Assembly (NCBI GenBank): GCA_963765935.1
Contig: CAVXXX010000001.1
Span: 186,001 to 250,000, forward strand
Direction of reading: 5' to 3'
Length of the DNA: 64,000 nucleotides
DNA from: JAMXLG01 sp963765935
GTDB lineage: Bacteria > Vulcanimicrobiota > Vulcanimicrobiia > Vulcanimicrobiales > Vulcanimicrobiaceae
Part shown: in pieces, positions 42,350 to 51,297 of the stretch
How positions within the stretch are numbered: the first letter of the stretch is position 1
Layout of the letters: the number at the start of each line of letters is the position of its first letter
Notes under the pieces: model-generated
Databases searched by the model: none
What the model was told of the DNA's origin: nothing
What the model saw: only the letters and a program-made list of their open reading frames with translations
Program-made: the position numbers and the translations under genes

Positions 42350-43482
42350 TGTACCTCCGCAACGAGCGCCAATAGGCGATCGATGTCGTCCGTTGTGTTG
42401 TATCCGTGCGGTGCGACGCGGATGCCGCTTGCACGCCAGGTAGTGATGACGCCTTCGCGCTGCAACGCTTGACCGAGCGCGACACTGTCGCATCCCGGCA
42501 TAGTGAACGTTACAATTCCCGATGAAATTCCCGGTCCGCGCATCGTGAGAATGTTCGCGCCCAGAGCCCGCAAGCCGTCACAAAGCCGGTCCGTTAGTTC
42601 GAGCACGTGCGTGCCGATGGCCTCCGTGCCTGCCTCTTCGATCGCATGGATCGAACGCTCCAGGGAGAGCGCACCGAGAAAATTCGGGGTTCCACCTTCG
42701 AACCGCCACGCAGCATCCGCATACGGCTGCTCGTAGTTGAGAAAGTCCCAAATGTCGCTCATGGAGCGCCAGCCGGGAGCGCCGGGCAACAACGTTTCGA
42801 GCAATTCCTCGCGCACGTAGGTAAAACTCACGCCTTGCAACGCGAGCAGCCACTTCGCCCCGCTAGCATAGAGCACGTCGATCCCCATCTCGCGCACGTC
42901 GAGCGGGAACGCGCCGAGACCCTGAATGGCATCGACGCAGAAAAGTGCGTTTCGTTCGTGCGCCACTTCCGCGAGCGCAGCGAGATCGTGGCGGTATCCG
43001 TCGCCGAACGACACCCACGACAGGGCAACGACGCGCGTTCGATCGGTTATTTCACGACGCAGCACATCGGGCGTCATCCGTTCGCGCTCGCTCGAAATCA
43101 TGCGGACGTTCACGCCTCGGCGGCGCAACGCAACCCATGGGATCGCATTGGCCGGAAACTCGTTATCGGTCAGCAACACCTCGTCGCCTTCACGCCAATC
43201 CAAGCCGAGCGCAATGATGTTGGCGCCGTCGGTGGTGTTTCGCAAGACTGCAATTTCATCGCCGGTTGCACCGATAAAGCGGCCGATGCGTTCGCGATAT
43301 TCCGGCATCTTTGCTTCGTAGGTGTAAACGCCCATGACGCCGCCCTCGGCGTGCGCGCGAACGAACTCGTCGATCGCCTCACGCGTGCGTCTCGGGAGCA
43401 CGCCGACGGCTGCGTGATTGAGGTACGTGAGCCGTTCGGTTACCGCGAATTCGGAGCGATCGAGCGGCGTGACGAGCGTCAC
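42346..43482 (-). CDS. Class V aminotransferase-like PLP enzyme
   Basis: A fold-type I PLP enzyme of the cysteine desulfurase/isopenicillin N epimerase group: LTYLNHAAVGVLPRRTREAI at the start, AVLRNTTDGANIIALGLDW, CVDAIQGLGAFPLDVREMGIDVLYASGAKWLLALQG (Asp for PLP and the Schiff-base Lys), and an end with GIRVAPHGYNTTDDIDRLLALV. Substrate is unknown. GTG at 43482 overlaps the phoU stop (GTGA); GTG at 43512 is an alternative start. Confidence 0.86.
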   Translation of the reverse strand: MTLVTPLDRSEFAVTERLTYLNHAAVGVLPRRTREAIDEFVRAHAEGGVMGVYTYEAKMPEYRERIGRFIGATGDEIAVLRNTTDGANIIALGLDWREGDEVLLTDNEFPANAIPWVALRRRGVNVRMISSERERMTPDVLRREITDRTRVVALSWVSFGDGYRHDLAALAEVAHERNALFCVDAIQGLGAFPLDVREMGIDVLYASGAKWLLALQGVSFTYVREELLETLLPGAPGWRSMSDIWDFLNYEQPYADAAWRFEGGTPNFLGALSLERSIHAIEEAGTEAIGTHVLELTDRLCDGLRALGANILTMRGPGISSGIVTFTMPGCDSVALGQALQREGVITTWRASGIRVAPHGYNTTDDIDRLLALVAEVQ

Positions 43483-44114
43483 GCCGGTCCGATCATGTCC
43501 TTCGTGTGCCACGCGATGTTGCCGGCACGATCGCCGACGCGCTCGAGCGAGGCGAGAATGAACAAGAAGCGCGTGCCCGATCGAACGAGCTCGGGATCGG
43601 CTTGCATCTCTTCTTGTAATAATTTGATACTGCGCTTGTAGAGCTTGTCGACTTCATCATCGCGGTCGATCACCTGACTCGCGAGATTCGAATCACGCTC
43701 GGTGTACGCGCGCATTGCATCCAGTAACATTCCATGCGCGACACCCGCGATGCGATCGATCTCCACTTTTTGAGGACGCAGCGTTTGGTCCGCGAGCTTG
43801 ATCGCGTTCTTCGAAATGTCGACGGCATAGTCGCCGATGCGCTCGAGATCAGTAGCGATTTCGAGCATCGCCGCGATCTCACGCAATTCGTTAGCGACCG
43901 GCTGCTGGCGCCAAATCAACTCGATGCAGTGCGACTCGATGCGGCGGCGTAAGTCGTCGATCGCATCGTCACCGGCTACGACGCGCGCGCCGCCCGTTGC
44001 ATCGCGACGATCGAGGGCCTCCACGGCGACGCGAATGGCATCCCCGCAGAGCGCTCCCAATCGAACGACATCCAAGCGCGTCGATTCCAGTGCCTCGTGG
44101 TAAGCCGTACGCAC
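43479..44114 (-). CDS. phoU: PhoU-family phosphate signalling protein
   Basis: PhoU proteins negatively regulate the phosphate sensor kinase and transporter. Two three-helix PhoU repeats are seen, each with the conserved pattern (IATDLERIGDYAVDISKNAI and LASLERVGDRAGNIAWHTKDM). GTG at 44114 is chosen, since AAGGAGG lies before it and RTAYHEALESTRLDVVRLG is the normal start. No pst transport genes are nearby; the neighbours are a PLP enzyme and ndh. Confidence 0.9.
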   Translation of the reverse strand: MRTAYHEALESTRLDVVRLGALCGDAIRVAVEALDRRDATGGARVVAGDDAIDDLRRRIESHCIELIWRQQPVANELREIAAMLEIATDLERIGDYAVDISKNAIKLADQTLRPQKVEIDRIAGVAHGMLLDAMRAYTERDSNLASQVIDRDDEVDKLYKRSIKLLQEEMQADPELVRSGTRFLFILASLERVGDRAGNIAWHTKDMIGPA

Positions 44115-44216
44115 CGCTTCGTTGTCCTCCTTTATGAGCAAAGGTGAGTCTACCGCATGGCAGAAAAAGCCCCTGCGCTCTTTATATAACCATAATCAAG
44201 GGTAGGAGAACCGTTT

Positions 44217-45071
44217 TTGGCACAGATTCGAACGGTCGGCGTTTGTGGCGCCGGTCTGATGGGCAATGGCATCGCGCAAACGTGCGCGGCGGCCGGATTC
44301 AACGTCGTGTTGATGGAGGTCGCTGAAGAGCCCCTCAAACGGGGCATGGCGACGATTACTAAGTCCCTGGACAAATTCGTCGAGAAAGGCAAGCTGAGCG
44401 CCACTGACCGGGATGCCGTCGCGGCTCGAATCACGGCGACGACAAACGTCGCCGATCTCAAGAACTGCGATCTCGTGATTGAAGCAATCGTCGAGAACGT
44501 CGAGGTGAAGACAAAGCTCTTTGCGCAGCTCGACGATTTGCTGGCGCCGCACGCGATGATCTGCACGAACACATCGAGTCTCTGCGTCATCGAGCTCGCC
44601 GCAAAAACCAAGCGCCCGAATCGCGTTGCCGGACTGCACTTCTTCAATCCCGTTCCGATCATGAAGCTGGTCGAAGTCGTGAAAACGATCGCGACGACGC
44701 AAGACGTCATCGACGAGCTCTTCGCCTTCGCGACGGCGCTCGGCAAAGAGCCGATTCTCGCGCAAGACACGCCGGGATTCGTCGTCAACCGCCTGCTGAT
44801 TCCGTACCTCCTTTACGCAATTCGTTGCCTCGAAGCGGGCCTTGCCACGAAAGAAGACATCGATAAAGGCATGAAACTCGGCTGCGGATATCCGATGGGG
44901 CCGTTCGAACTCCTGGATTTCGTAGGACTCGACACGACGTATTTCATCGCGGAGATCATGTTCGAGGAATTCAAAGATCCGATCATGGCGGCGCCGCCGC
45001 TACTTAAGCGCATGGTGCTCGCCGGACGCTACGGGCGTAAGAGCGGAAAGGGCTTCTACGACTATGCCTGA
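44217..45071 (+). CDS. 3-hydroxybutyryl/3-hydroxyacyl-CoA dehydrogenase
   Basis: The NAD-binding motif is VGVCGAGLMGNGIAQTCAAAGF. The catalytic His-Glu pair lies in LHFFNPVPIMKLVEVV with a partner Glu after NTSSLCVIELA. The C-terminal dimer domain has GFVVNRLLIPYLLYAIRCLEAGLATKEDIDKGMKLGCGYPMGPFELLDFVGLDT. At 284 aa it is the short PaaH/Hbd type. The start is TTG with GGAGAA upstream. It overlaps the enoyl-CoA hydratase gene by eight bases, so both act in CoA-ester oxidation or synthesis. Confidence 0.93.
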   Translation: MAQIRTVGVCGAGLMGNGIAQTCAAAGFNVVLMEVAEEPLKRGMATITKSLDKFVEKGKLSATDRDAVAARITATTNVADLKNCDLVIEAIVENVEVKTKLFAQLDDLLAPHAMICTNTSSLCVIELAAKTKRPNRVAGLHFFNPVPIMKLVEVVKTIATTQDVIDELFAFATALGKEPILAQDTPGFVVNRLLIPYLLYAIRCLEAGLATKEDIDKGMKLGCGYPMGPFELLDFVGLDTTYFIAEIMFEEFKDPIMAAPPLLKRMVLAGRYGRKSGKGFYDYA

Positions 45072-45852
45072 TTTCGAAAACATTCTGCTCGAACGCAACG
45101 GCGCTGTCGCGATCATTACGCTCGATCGTCCCAAGGTGCTCAATGCGCTCAATGCCGCGTTACTCGACGAAGTATCGACGGCGCTGACCGAACTGGAACG
45201 CGACAACAGCGTTCGCGCGGTCATCATCACGGGATCGGGAGAGAAGGCCTTTGCCGCCGGTGCGGATATCGGAGAACTCAACGCGCTCAAGAATGGAATC
45301 GAAGGTGCGGAGAAAGCACGCGCCGGCCAAGCCCTCACGCTCCAAATCGAGCGAATGAATACGCCGGTGATTATGGCGGTCAATGGTTTTGCGCTCGGAG
45401 GCGGATGCGAGCTCGCAATGGCCGGTGATATTCGCATTGCAAGCGAACGAGCGAAGTTCGGCCAGCCGGAAGTCAATCTCGGACTGATCCCCGGATACGG
45501 CGGTTCGCAACGCACGACGCGATTGGTGGGCAAGGGCATGGCGATGTTCTTGTGCTTGAGCGGCGACATTATCGACGCGCAACTCGCACTGCAGATCGGA
45601 TTGGTCGATCGCGTCGTTCCGCCTGACGAACTCATGACGGCAGCCGTAAAGCTCGCGAATACGATCGCCGAGAAAGCGCCTCTCGCCGTGGCGGCCTGCA
45701 AACGCGCTATTAATGTAGGCGCTCATCTTTCTATTGAAGATGCGCTCGCAGTGGAAGCGCTCGAGTTCGGAACGCTGGTAGGCACGAAAGATTTCCGCGA
45801 GGGCACGAGCGCGTTTCTCGAAAAGCGTAAGGCGAACTGGACCTCGAGCTGA
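45064..45852 (+). CDS. Enoyl-CoA hydratase/crotonase
   Basis: A crotonase-fold enzyme. The oxyanion-hole region AFAAGADIGEL and GFALGGGCELAMAGDIRIASERAKFGQPEVNLGLIPGYGGSQRTTRLVG are typical, with both catalytic Glu positions present (CELAMAGD and QPEVNLG). Length is 262 aa. It acts directly on the product of the upstream dehydrogenase. A thiolase that could complete the route is at 51298-52500. Confidence 0.93.
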   Translation: MPDFENILLERNGAVAIITLDRPKVLNALNAALLDEVSTALTELERDNSVRAVIITGSGEKAFAAGADIGELNALKNGIEGAEKARAGQALTLQIERMNTPVIMAVNGFALGGGCELAMAGDIRIASERAKFGQPEVNLGLIPGYGGSQRTTRLVGKGMAMFLCLSGDIIDAQLALQIGLVDRVVPPDELMTAAVKLANTIAEKAPLAVAACKRAINVGAHLSIEDALAVEALEFGTLVGTKDFREGTSAFLEKRKANWTSS

Positions 45853-45926
45853 TGACTTGCTTTTTACAAGTATATTTGCTATTGTGAATTGACATCAAGC
45901 AGACTTGAAACGAGAAAGGCCACGTT

Positions 45927-46358
45927 ATGCAGCTTAGTCCCACCCTGTTCTTCACCGGCAACGCCGAAGAGGCGCTCAACTACTACCGCTCGGCGCTCGG
46001 CGGGACGGTTTCGGTCGCCCGCTATAAAGATGCCCCGCCCGAAATGGGAGTGTGCGCTGACTCTAGCGAGCAGGTCATGTACGGTTCGCTTGATACGCCG
46101 TTCGGAACCATCAGTGCGATGGATGCACCTCCGGGACGCGAAGGCGCGCCGGGATCAAACTTCGGCATTTCGATTACGGCGGACACGGAAGCCGGCGCTG
46201 CGCATGCGTTTGACATCCTCTCGGATGGCGGCCAAACGCTGATGCCCTTTGAGAAAACCTTCTTTGCCGATAAATTCGGAATGGCGATTGATAAATTTGG
46301 AATCCGCTGGCTGATCAGCTTCAGGCCGGCCGGTGTATCAGCGGCCGCTCGGGGATAA
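45927..46358 (+). CDS. PhnB-like VOC/glyoxalase-fold protein
   Basis: The sequence follows the PhnB/3-demethylubiquinone-9 3-methyltransferase-like VOC family: LSPTLFFTGNAEEALNYYRSALGGTV, then FGISITADTEAGAAHAFDILSDGGQTLMPFEKTFFADKFGMAIDKFGIRWLI. The conserved acidic and His metal ligands are partly missing, as common in this subgroup. Substrate is unknown. Its last 38 bases overlap the convergent ATPase gene. Confidence 0.85.
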   Translation: MQLSPTLFFTGNAEEALNYYRSALGGTVSVARYKDAPPEMGVCADSSEQVMYGSLDTPFGTISAMDAPPGREGAPGSNFGISITADTEAGAAHAFDILSDGGQTLMPFEKTFFADKFGMAIDKFGIRWLISFRPAGVSAAARG

Positions 46359-48582
46359 CCAACGATTCATCATCAAGGCGCGGGCTCGGTCGCGGGAACT
46401 CATCGAACATCATCGCGAAACCGCCCGCGCCTCGCTGGTGCATACGCGCGAACGCGTCGCGCAACGCTGCCGTGTTTTCTTCACCGTGCAGCGCACGATG
46501 AAGCAGTAGCGCCGTCTCCCGCACGCAAGCAAGTCGCGGAAACCGCGTCACGGCGTCGCTGCAAAGATGGAACTGCTTCTCCGCTTCCGCTACGTCACCG
46601 TTCGCGCTCATGGCGATTCCAAGAAATATTCTTGCGCGCGTCGCTTTATGCGCATTCGGATCCACAGCTTGGAGCAGCATCAATGCGCGCGCGGCGTGTT
46701 CGCGAGACGCGTGGAGCTGGTGCGCGCCGGATGCGAAAAATGCGAGTTGCGCTTCTCGCAACGCCAGATAATCCTGGCTGACCACCTGTACCATCGTAGG
46801 TTCGAGCAACTCGTAGGCGCTAACGAAATCTCCGAACCACGATCGCTGCATGGCCTCTGCCGTGACGAGTGACTCCGAAGCAGCCAATGAGTCAACCGAA
46901 ATATCGAACGCCCTCAGCGTTTCCATCGCATGCGCGATTTTCGGGAGACTTCCCGCCTCTACGTGGTATTCGAGCATGGCGATGACCGCGTACGATTGAA
47001 ACGCGACGCTACCGAGTTTGATTCCGCAGTCGGCTAACACGTTGAGCGCCGCAACGGCCTCCTTCGGACGGTCGCGCTCGCAAGCGATGTTATAGAGCAA
47101 CGAAGCCGCACCCACTGCGACGGTATAGGCGCGTCCTTGCAACGCTTGTGCCAAGGCGTCGGAAGCGATGCGCTCGGCCCGCGCGAGGTCGTGCGCTGCA
47201 TAAAAATACACGTACGCCGCTCGGGTCTTGATGACCGATTGGTCTACGCCGCTGCGCAGCACATGCAGCGCGAATTTGATCTGTTCCAACGCTGCGACCG
47301 GGTGACCAGACAACACGTAGGCCTGCGCGAGTGCCGAACGGATTTCGCTTTGATGCGCACCGCCCGGAATGTTCGCATGCAAGAGATGCTCGAAGATCGG
47401 CGCGCAGTCGACACGATTGCGCTTGAGCAAGTCGCAACCATATGCATACTGAATCTGTGCCGCGAGCGGCTGCGCCGCCTCGCACGCGGCAGTTTCGAAC
47501 AGCGCATCCGCTACTTCGTACTGTCCCCGGCGTGAAGCAAGCATCGCCTGAACGGAACGGACGCCGGGTGAATCGGTCGATACGAACCGAAGCGCGGCGT
47601 CGAGCGTATCGGAGTTCACATGATCGGCGAGCGCAAGTCCTCGCCGGGCCATGATATCTTCCAACTGCGCGCTCGCGCCGTTGCGAAGGTACATTTGCAA
47701 CAGTTCTTCGTAAAGCTCAAACGCTTCCAGAGCGGCGCCGCATCGCGTCACCGCCGTTTGCAACGCTATTTCGCCCAGCGCGTGCAATTGCCCGATCAGC
47801 GCACCGCGTACGTCGCGATGCAATCGTACCGATCCATTGACTTCGAACAATGCCGGGATGCGTTCGAACAGGCGACGGAAGAGCAGATTGCCTGCTTCAC
47901 CAAGAATCGCGTCGATCAGTCGCGGTTCAAGCGTTCGCAGCGGCGCTACGGCAGCCAGCAGTTCGCGTTCCGTCTCGTCGACGCGTTCGAGCGAACGCAT
48001 CACGGATACCGGTCCAAGCGCTTCAACCACAAGCGGAGCGTTTGCAATCTTTTGCGCCATCCAGGCTCCAAGCGGTAATCCGTCGGCCGCCCTTCCGGCA
48101 AAAAGCCATCGCACGCGCGGACATCGCTCAACCATGGCAAGCATGAAGTCCCCGATGCGCGAATCTGTTTCAATCAACTCCACATTGTCCACGGCAACCC
48201 AAGCATTGGCGTCAATGTGCGCGCCAAGCCACGAAACGATCTGTGGAATTGGATTCACCGAATCGAGCCGGGTCTGCATAGCATTGAACGACAGTTGCGC
48301 CCCGCGCGCGATCGGACCCATGCACCGTACGAGCGCAAAGACGAACGCAAAGAGCGCTGTGTCATCTTCGGTGAGTGACAGACTGAATGCGTCCTCACCG
48401 CAGCGCCGCACGAACTCCGCTACGGCGCGGCTCTTCCCGCTGCCCGGCGGTCCGGTGATGCACAGGATGCGGTGCTTCGGCGCGCTCGAGCGGGCCGCAG
48501 TGAGAAGCGCTTCGACAAGATCCGGCGCATCGGATGCGGCTTTGCCGGTTAAACCCCGGCCGAGCATGCGCCCGTCCAACAT
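46321..48582 (-). CDS. Large P-loop ATPase with helical repeats, MalT-like (about 750 aa)
   Basis: Near the N-terminus a Walker A loop reads CITGPPGSGKSRA, and a Walker B-like strand reads NAWVAVDNVELIE. The remaining 600 residues are helical, with TPR-like pairs (ALAQAYVLSGHPVAALEQIKFALHVL). This matches STAND-type signal ATPases of the MalT/LuxR class, but no C-terminal LuxR HTH was found, so DNA binding is doubtful. The start is uncertain: the open frame extends to 48654, which would overlap the divergent gene. It is convergent with the VOC gene. Confidence 0.65.
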   Translation of the reverse strand: MLDGRMLGRGLTGKAASDAPDLVEALLTAARSSAPKHRILCITGPPGSGKSRAVAEFVRRCGEDAFSLSLTEDDTALFAFVFALVRCMGPIARGAQLSFNAMQTRLDSVNPIPQIVSWLGAHIDANAWVAVDNVELIETDSRIGDFMLAMVERCPRVRWLFAGRAADGLPLGAWMAQKIANAPLVVEALGPVSVMRSLERVDETERELLAAVAPLRTLEPRLIDAILGEAGNLLFRRLFERIPALFEVNGSVRLHRDVRGALIGQLHALGEIALQTAVTRCGAALEAFELYEELLQMYLRNGASAQLEDIMARRGLALADHVNSDTLDAALRFVSTDSPGVRSVQAMLASRRGQYEVADALFETAACEAAQPLAAQIQYAYGCDLLKRNRVDCAPIFEHLLHANIPGGAHQSEIRSALAQAYVLSGHPVAALEQIKFALHVLRSGVDQSVIKTRAAYVYFYAAHDLARAERIASDALAQALQGRAYTVAVGAASLLYNIACERDRPKEAVAALNVLADCGIKLGSVAFQSYAVIAMLEYHVEAGSLPKIAHAMETLRAFDISVDSLAASESLVTAEAMQRSWFGDFVSAYELLEPTMVQVVSQDYLALREAQLAFFASGAHQLHASREHAARALMLLQAVDPNAHKATRARIFLGIAMSANGDVAEAEKQFHLCSDAVTRFPRLACVRETALLLHRALHGEENTAALRDAFARMHQRGAGGFAMMFDEFPRPSPRLDDESLVIPERPLIHRPA

Positions 48583-48637
48583 ACGTCTGCATATACCCGC
48601 AGTCACGCCCCCACTCACGCAAGCGTCTACCTGGTAC

Positions 48638-49438
48638 ATGGGCATCTTGCGCACCGTTCTCGCCTGGTTCGGCGCGTCGACCTTGGGGCTAGTCTTCGCA
48701 CTTCCTCATGTGACGTTGGCCAACGACGCCGGACCAGGCAGGGAGGTGCGCGCAATCCGCCACGATCTTCCCGTGCTGCTCGCGGGGCGTCTCGGTTCGC
48801 CGCATGTCGCCAAGGGCGACGTTGTCGTCGATGCTGTCATCATCCAGCCGCACGGCATCGCAAATGCGGAATGGCACACGAGCGATCAGCATCGCATCGA
48901 TGAATTCGTTCGAATCGATGGTTGGTGGCTATTACGCAATGAGTGGACGCCGCAAGGCGGCGAACATCTTGGCGACGTGACGAATCCGCCCGGCATAGGC
49001 GGCGTAAAAGCGGCCGTGGACTTCTCGCGTGAACCGCAACTGCTCGACGACCTAAACGGCTATCAAATGAGGATCGCGTTTGCGCCAAGCGACGCGGACG
49101 CAGCCGCACAAGTGACATCAATTTCAGGCCGCGCACCAACCGAAGCTGAAAGTTGGCTGACGCCGGGCGGAAATAGCTACTTCTTCTTTAGTGGGACGGT
49201 CGACTCCACGGCACCCATTCACGTGCAATCGGGCACGACGATCGACGTGTGGTTTCCCTTCGTCGTCGATCCGTCGTTGTATTACGCACTAACGATCGCG
49301 CACGCGGACAAACCGATCGGGCCAATCGACGGGACGTTGAAAGACAATGTCGTGCATTTTGTGCTGCCGGCATTTGCGTTGCCGCCAAGTGCGACGCTCA
49401 TGGCCGAAATTGAAGGCGACAGTTTCAGGCACGAGTGA
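48638..49438 (+). CDS. Secreted protein of unknown function (266 aa)
   Basis: The N-terminus (ILRTVLAWFGASTLGLVFALPHVTLAND) is a good signal peptide. The mature part is beta-rich with hydrophobic and acidic stretches; I see no known motif. It is divergent from the ATPase and lies 19 bases before the Nramp-like transporter, so a cell-surface partner role for the transporter is possible. An open frame far upstream is not coding. Confidence 0.6.
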   Translation: MGILRTVLAWFGASTLGLVFALPHVTLANDAGPGREVRAIRHDLPVLLAGRLGSPHVAKGDVVVDAVIIQPHGIANAEWHTSDQHRIDEFVRIDGWWLLRNEWTPQGGEHLGDVTNPPGIGGVKAAVDFSREPQLLDDLNGYQMRIAFAPSDADAAAQVTSISGRAPTEAESWLTPGGNSYFFFSGTVDSTAPIHVQSGTTIDVWFPFVVDPSLYYALTIAHADKPIGPIDGTLKDNVVHFVLPAFALPPSATLMAEIEGDSFRHE

Positions 49439-49457
49439 GTGGGTAACCCCTTATGGC

Positions 49458-50759
49458 ATGGAATCGGTCGGTAGCGAGAAGAGTAAGCGGCAATTTCGCT
49501 TCGCGGGGTGGCGTCGGTGGTTCGATGTGCTCGGACCCGGACTCATTACGGGCGCATCCGACGACGATCCGTCGGGAATCTCAACCTATTCCGTAGCCGG
49601 CGCAACCGCCGGCTTTTCCATGCTTTGGCTCGTCTTAATCACCACACCGATGATGTCGGTCGTGCAAGGAATGTGCGCGCGTGTCGGGATGGTGACGGGC
49701 GCTGGGTTCGCCACGAACATGCGCAAACGATTGCCCGCGTGGATGCTCTACCCGCTCGGCGCCGCAGTCATCGGCGCAAACGTGCTCAACGCGGGCGCCG
49801 ATTTGGAAGGCATGGCTGCCTCCTCGCAAATGATCCTCGGCTTACCGCAGTGGGTGTGGATTCTGCTCTTCGGCGGCCTTTTGCTCGTTTTCCAAATCTT
49901 CTTCTCTTATCGCAATATCTTCGCCGTCGTGAAATGGCTGACGATTTCGCTCTTCGCGTACATCGTGACGGCATTCGTCGTCCATGCGCAGTGGATCGAC
50001 GTCTTCCGTCATCTCGTCATTCCCGAAGTTCGGTTCAACGCGACGTGGATTACGACCGCAATGGCGGTGCTCGGCACGACGATCACGCCGTATCTCTTTT
50101 TCTGGCAGGCGTGCTTGATGGTCGAAGAAGAGAAGTCGATGGGACGCCAAACCCTTATCGCGCGACGTGGCGCAACCGACGAAGAAATAGCGGACGCTCA
50201 TCTCGATATCAATGTGGGGATGGTGTTCTCGAATGTCGTTGCCTTCTTCATCATTGTGACGACGGCGGTGACGCTCAACAGCCACGGGCTGACAAACATT
50301 CAATCCGCACAGGACGCAGCGAAAGCGCTCGAACCCCTGGCCGGAAAATCCGCCTACGTGCTCTTCACGCTCGGAATGGTGGGAACGGGATTGCTCGCCA
50401 TCCCTGCGTTGATCGGATCTTCCGCTTACGTCGCTGCCGAGTCGTTCAACTGGAGACACGGACTCGATATGCCGCTGCGCCGCGCGCCGGGATTTTATGG
50501 ATCCTTGATTACCGGCATGATTATCGCCATGATCATTGGATTCGCGCGCCTAAATCCGATCGCTGCATTGTTCTGGTCGGCGGTGATCAACGGCATCGTC
50601 GCCGTCCCGCTGCTTGCCGTGCTCGTGTATTTTTGCAGCAATCGGCGCATCATGGGCAAATGGCGGAGTTCTCTTGCCGCGCGCTTGTGGGGATGGGCGA
50701 CCGTGGCGGTCATGGGTGTCGCGGCGATCAGTATTTTTATCTTCTGGGGAAAGAGCTAA
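49458..50759 (+). CDS. Nramp (SLC11)-family divalent metal transporter with altered motif
   Basis: About 11 membrane segments with the Nramp start FDVLGPGLITGASDDDPSGISTYSVAGA. In classical Mn/Fe Nramps the first-helix motif is DPGN; here it reads DPSG. The sixth-helix MPH motif is replaced by TPY in GTTITPYLFFWQACLMVEEE. Both differences sit at the metal site, so the ion may not be the usual Mn2+ or Fe2+. ATG at 49458 is the chosen start. It is convergent with the thioredoxin-like gene. Confidence 0.88.
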   Translation: MESVGSEKSKRQFRFAGWRRWFDVLGPGLITGASDDDPSGISTYSVAGATAGFSMLWLVLITTPMMSVVQGMCARVGMVTGAGFATNMRKRLPAWMLYPLGAAVIGANVLNAGADLEGMAASSQMILGLPQWVWILLFGGLLLVFQIFFSYRNIFAVVKWLTISLFAYIVTAFVVHAQWIDVFRHLVIPEVRFNATWITTAMAVLGTTITPYLFFWQACLMVEEEKSMGRQTLIARRGATDEEIADAHLDINVGMVFSNVVAFFIIVTTAVTLNSHGLTNIQSAQDAAKALEPLAGKSAYVLFTLGMVGTGLLAIPALIGSSAYVAAESFNWRHGLDMPLRRAPGFYGSLITGMIIAMIIGFARLNPIAALFWSAVINGIVAVPLLAVLVYFCSNRRIMGKWRSSLAARLWGWATVAVMGVAAISIFIFWGKS

Positions 50760-50762
50760 GCG

Positions 50763-51293
50763 CTATTGCAACTTTTTTTCCGCGTTCGACATCGCCATGC
50801 CGATTGCGGGATTGAAGCCGGACCAGGTCGCGCGAATACGGCCTTGTGGATCGATAACAACGATGGTCGGGAAGCCGTTGATTTGGAAAAATCCTTGCGC
50901 GCTGCCGGCCGGATCGAGCGCGACGTTACGTAACTTGAATTGTTTCGCAAAACGTTCGACGACGAGTCGTGGTTCGCCGACGTCGATCGGAACGACCGAT
51001 ACGTTTGGATGCGTTTTTGCATACCGCTCGACCATCGGTATCTCGAGTTTGCACGGCTCGCACCACGACGCGAAGAAATCCAAGAAGAGCACGCGTCCGC
51101 GCGCATCACTGACGTGAAACGTTCCGCCTTCGAGTTTTTGATACGCGACGCGCGGCGCAGGATAGGCGCCGGCGTCTTTGAGCACGCGCGGCGCGATGAA
51201 GATTTTCCACGCGACGAACGCGATTACGAGAATCGCGATTGCATCGAGGAAGCGGCCCGGTGTCAGCCACCGCGGCCGCTTCACGCCGTTCAT
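50763..51293 (-). CDS. TlpA/ResA-like membrane-anchored thioredoxin
   Basis: One N-terminal membrane helix (FLDAIAILVIAFVAWKIFI) anchors an outward thioredoxin domain. The active site is CEPC in FLDFFASWCEPCKLEIPMVERYAK; the cis-Pro is in NGFPTIVVIDPQGRIRA. Such proteins reduce disulfides during cytochrome c maturation or in the periplasm. It follows the thiolase by four bases. Confidence 0.9.
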   Translation of the reverse strand: MNGVKRPRWLTPGRFLDAIAILVIAFVAWKIFIAPRVLKDAGAYPAPRVAYQKLEGGTFHVSDARGRVLFLDFFASWCEPCKLEIPMVERYAKTHPNVSVVPIDVGEPRLVVERFAKQFKLRNVALDPAGSAQGFFQINGFPTIVVIDPQGRIRATWSGFNPAIGMAMSNAEKKLQ

Positions 51294-51297
51294 CGGG

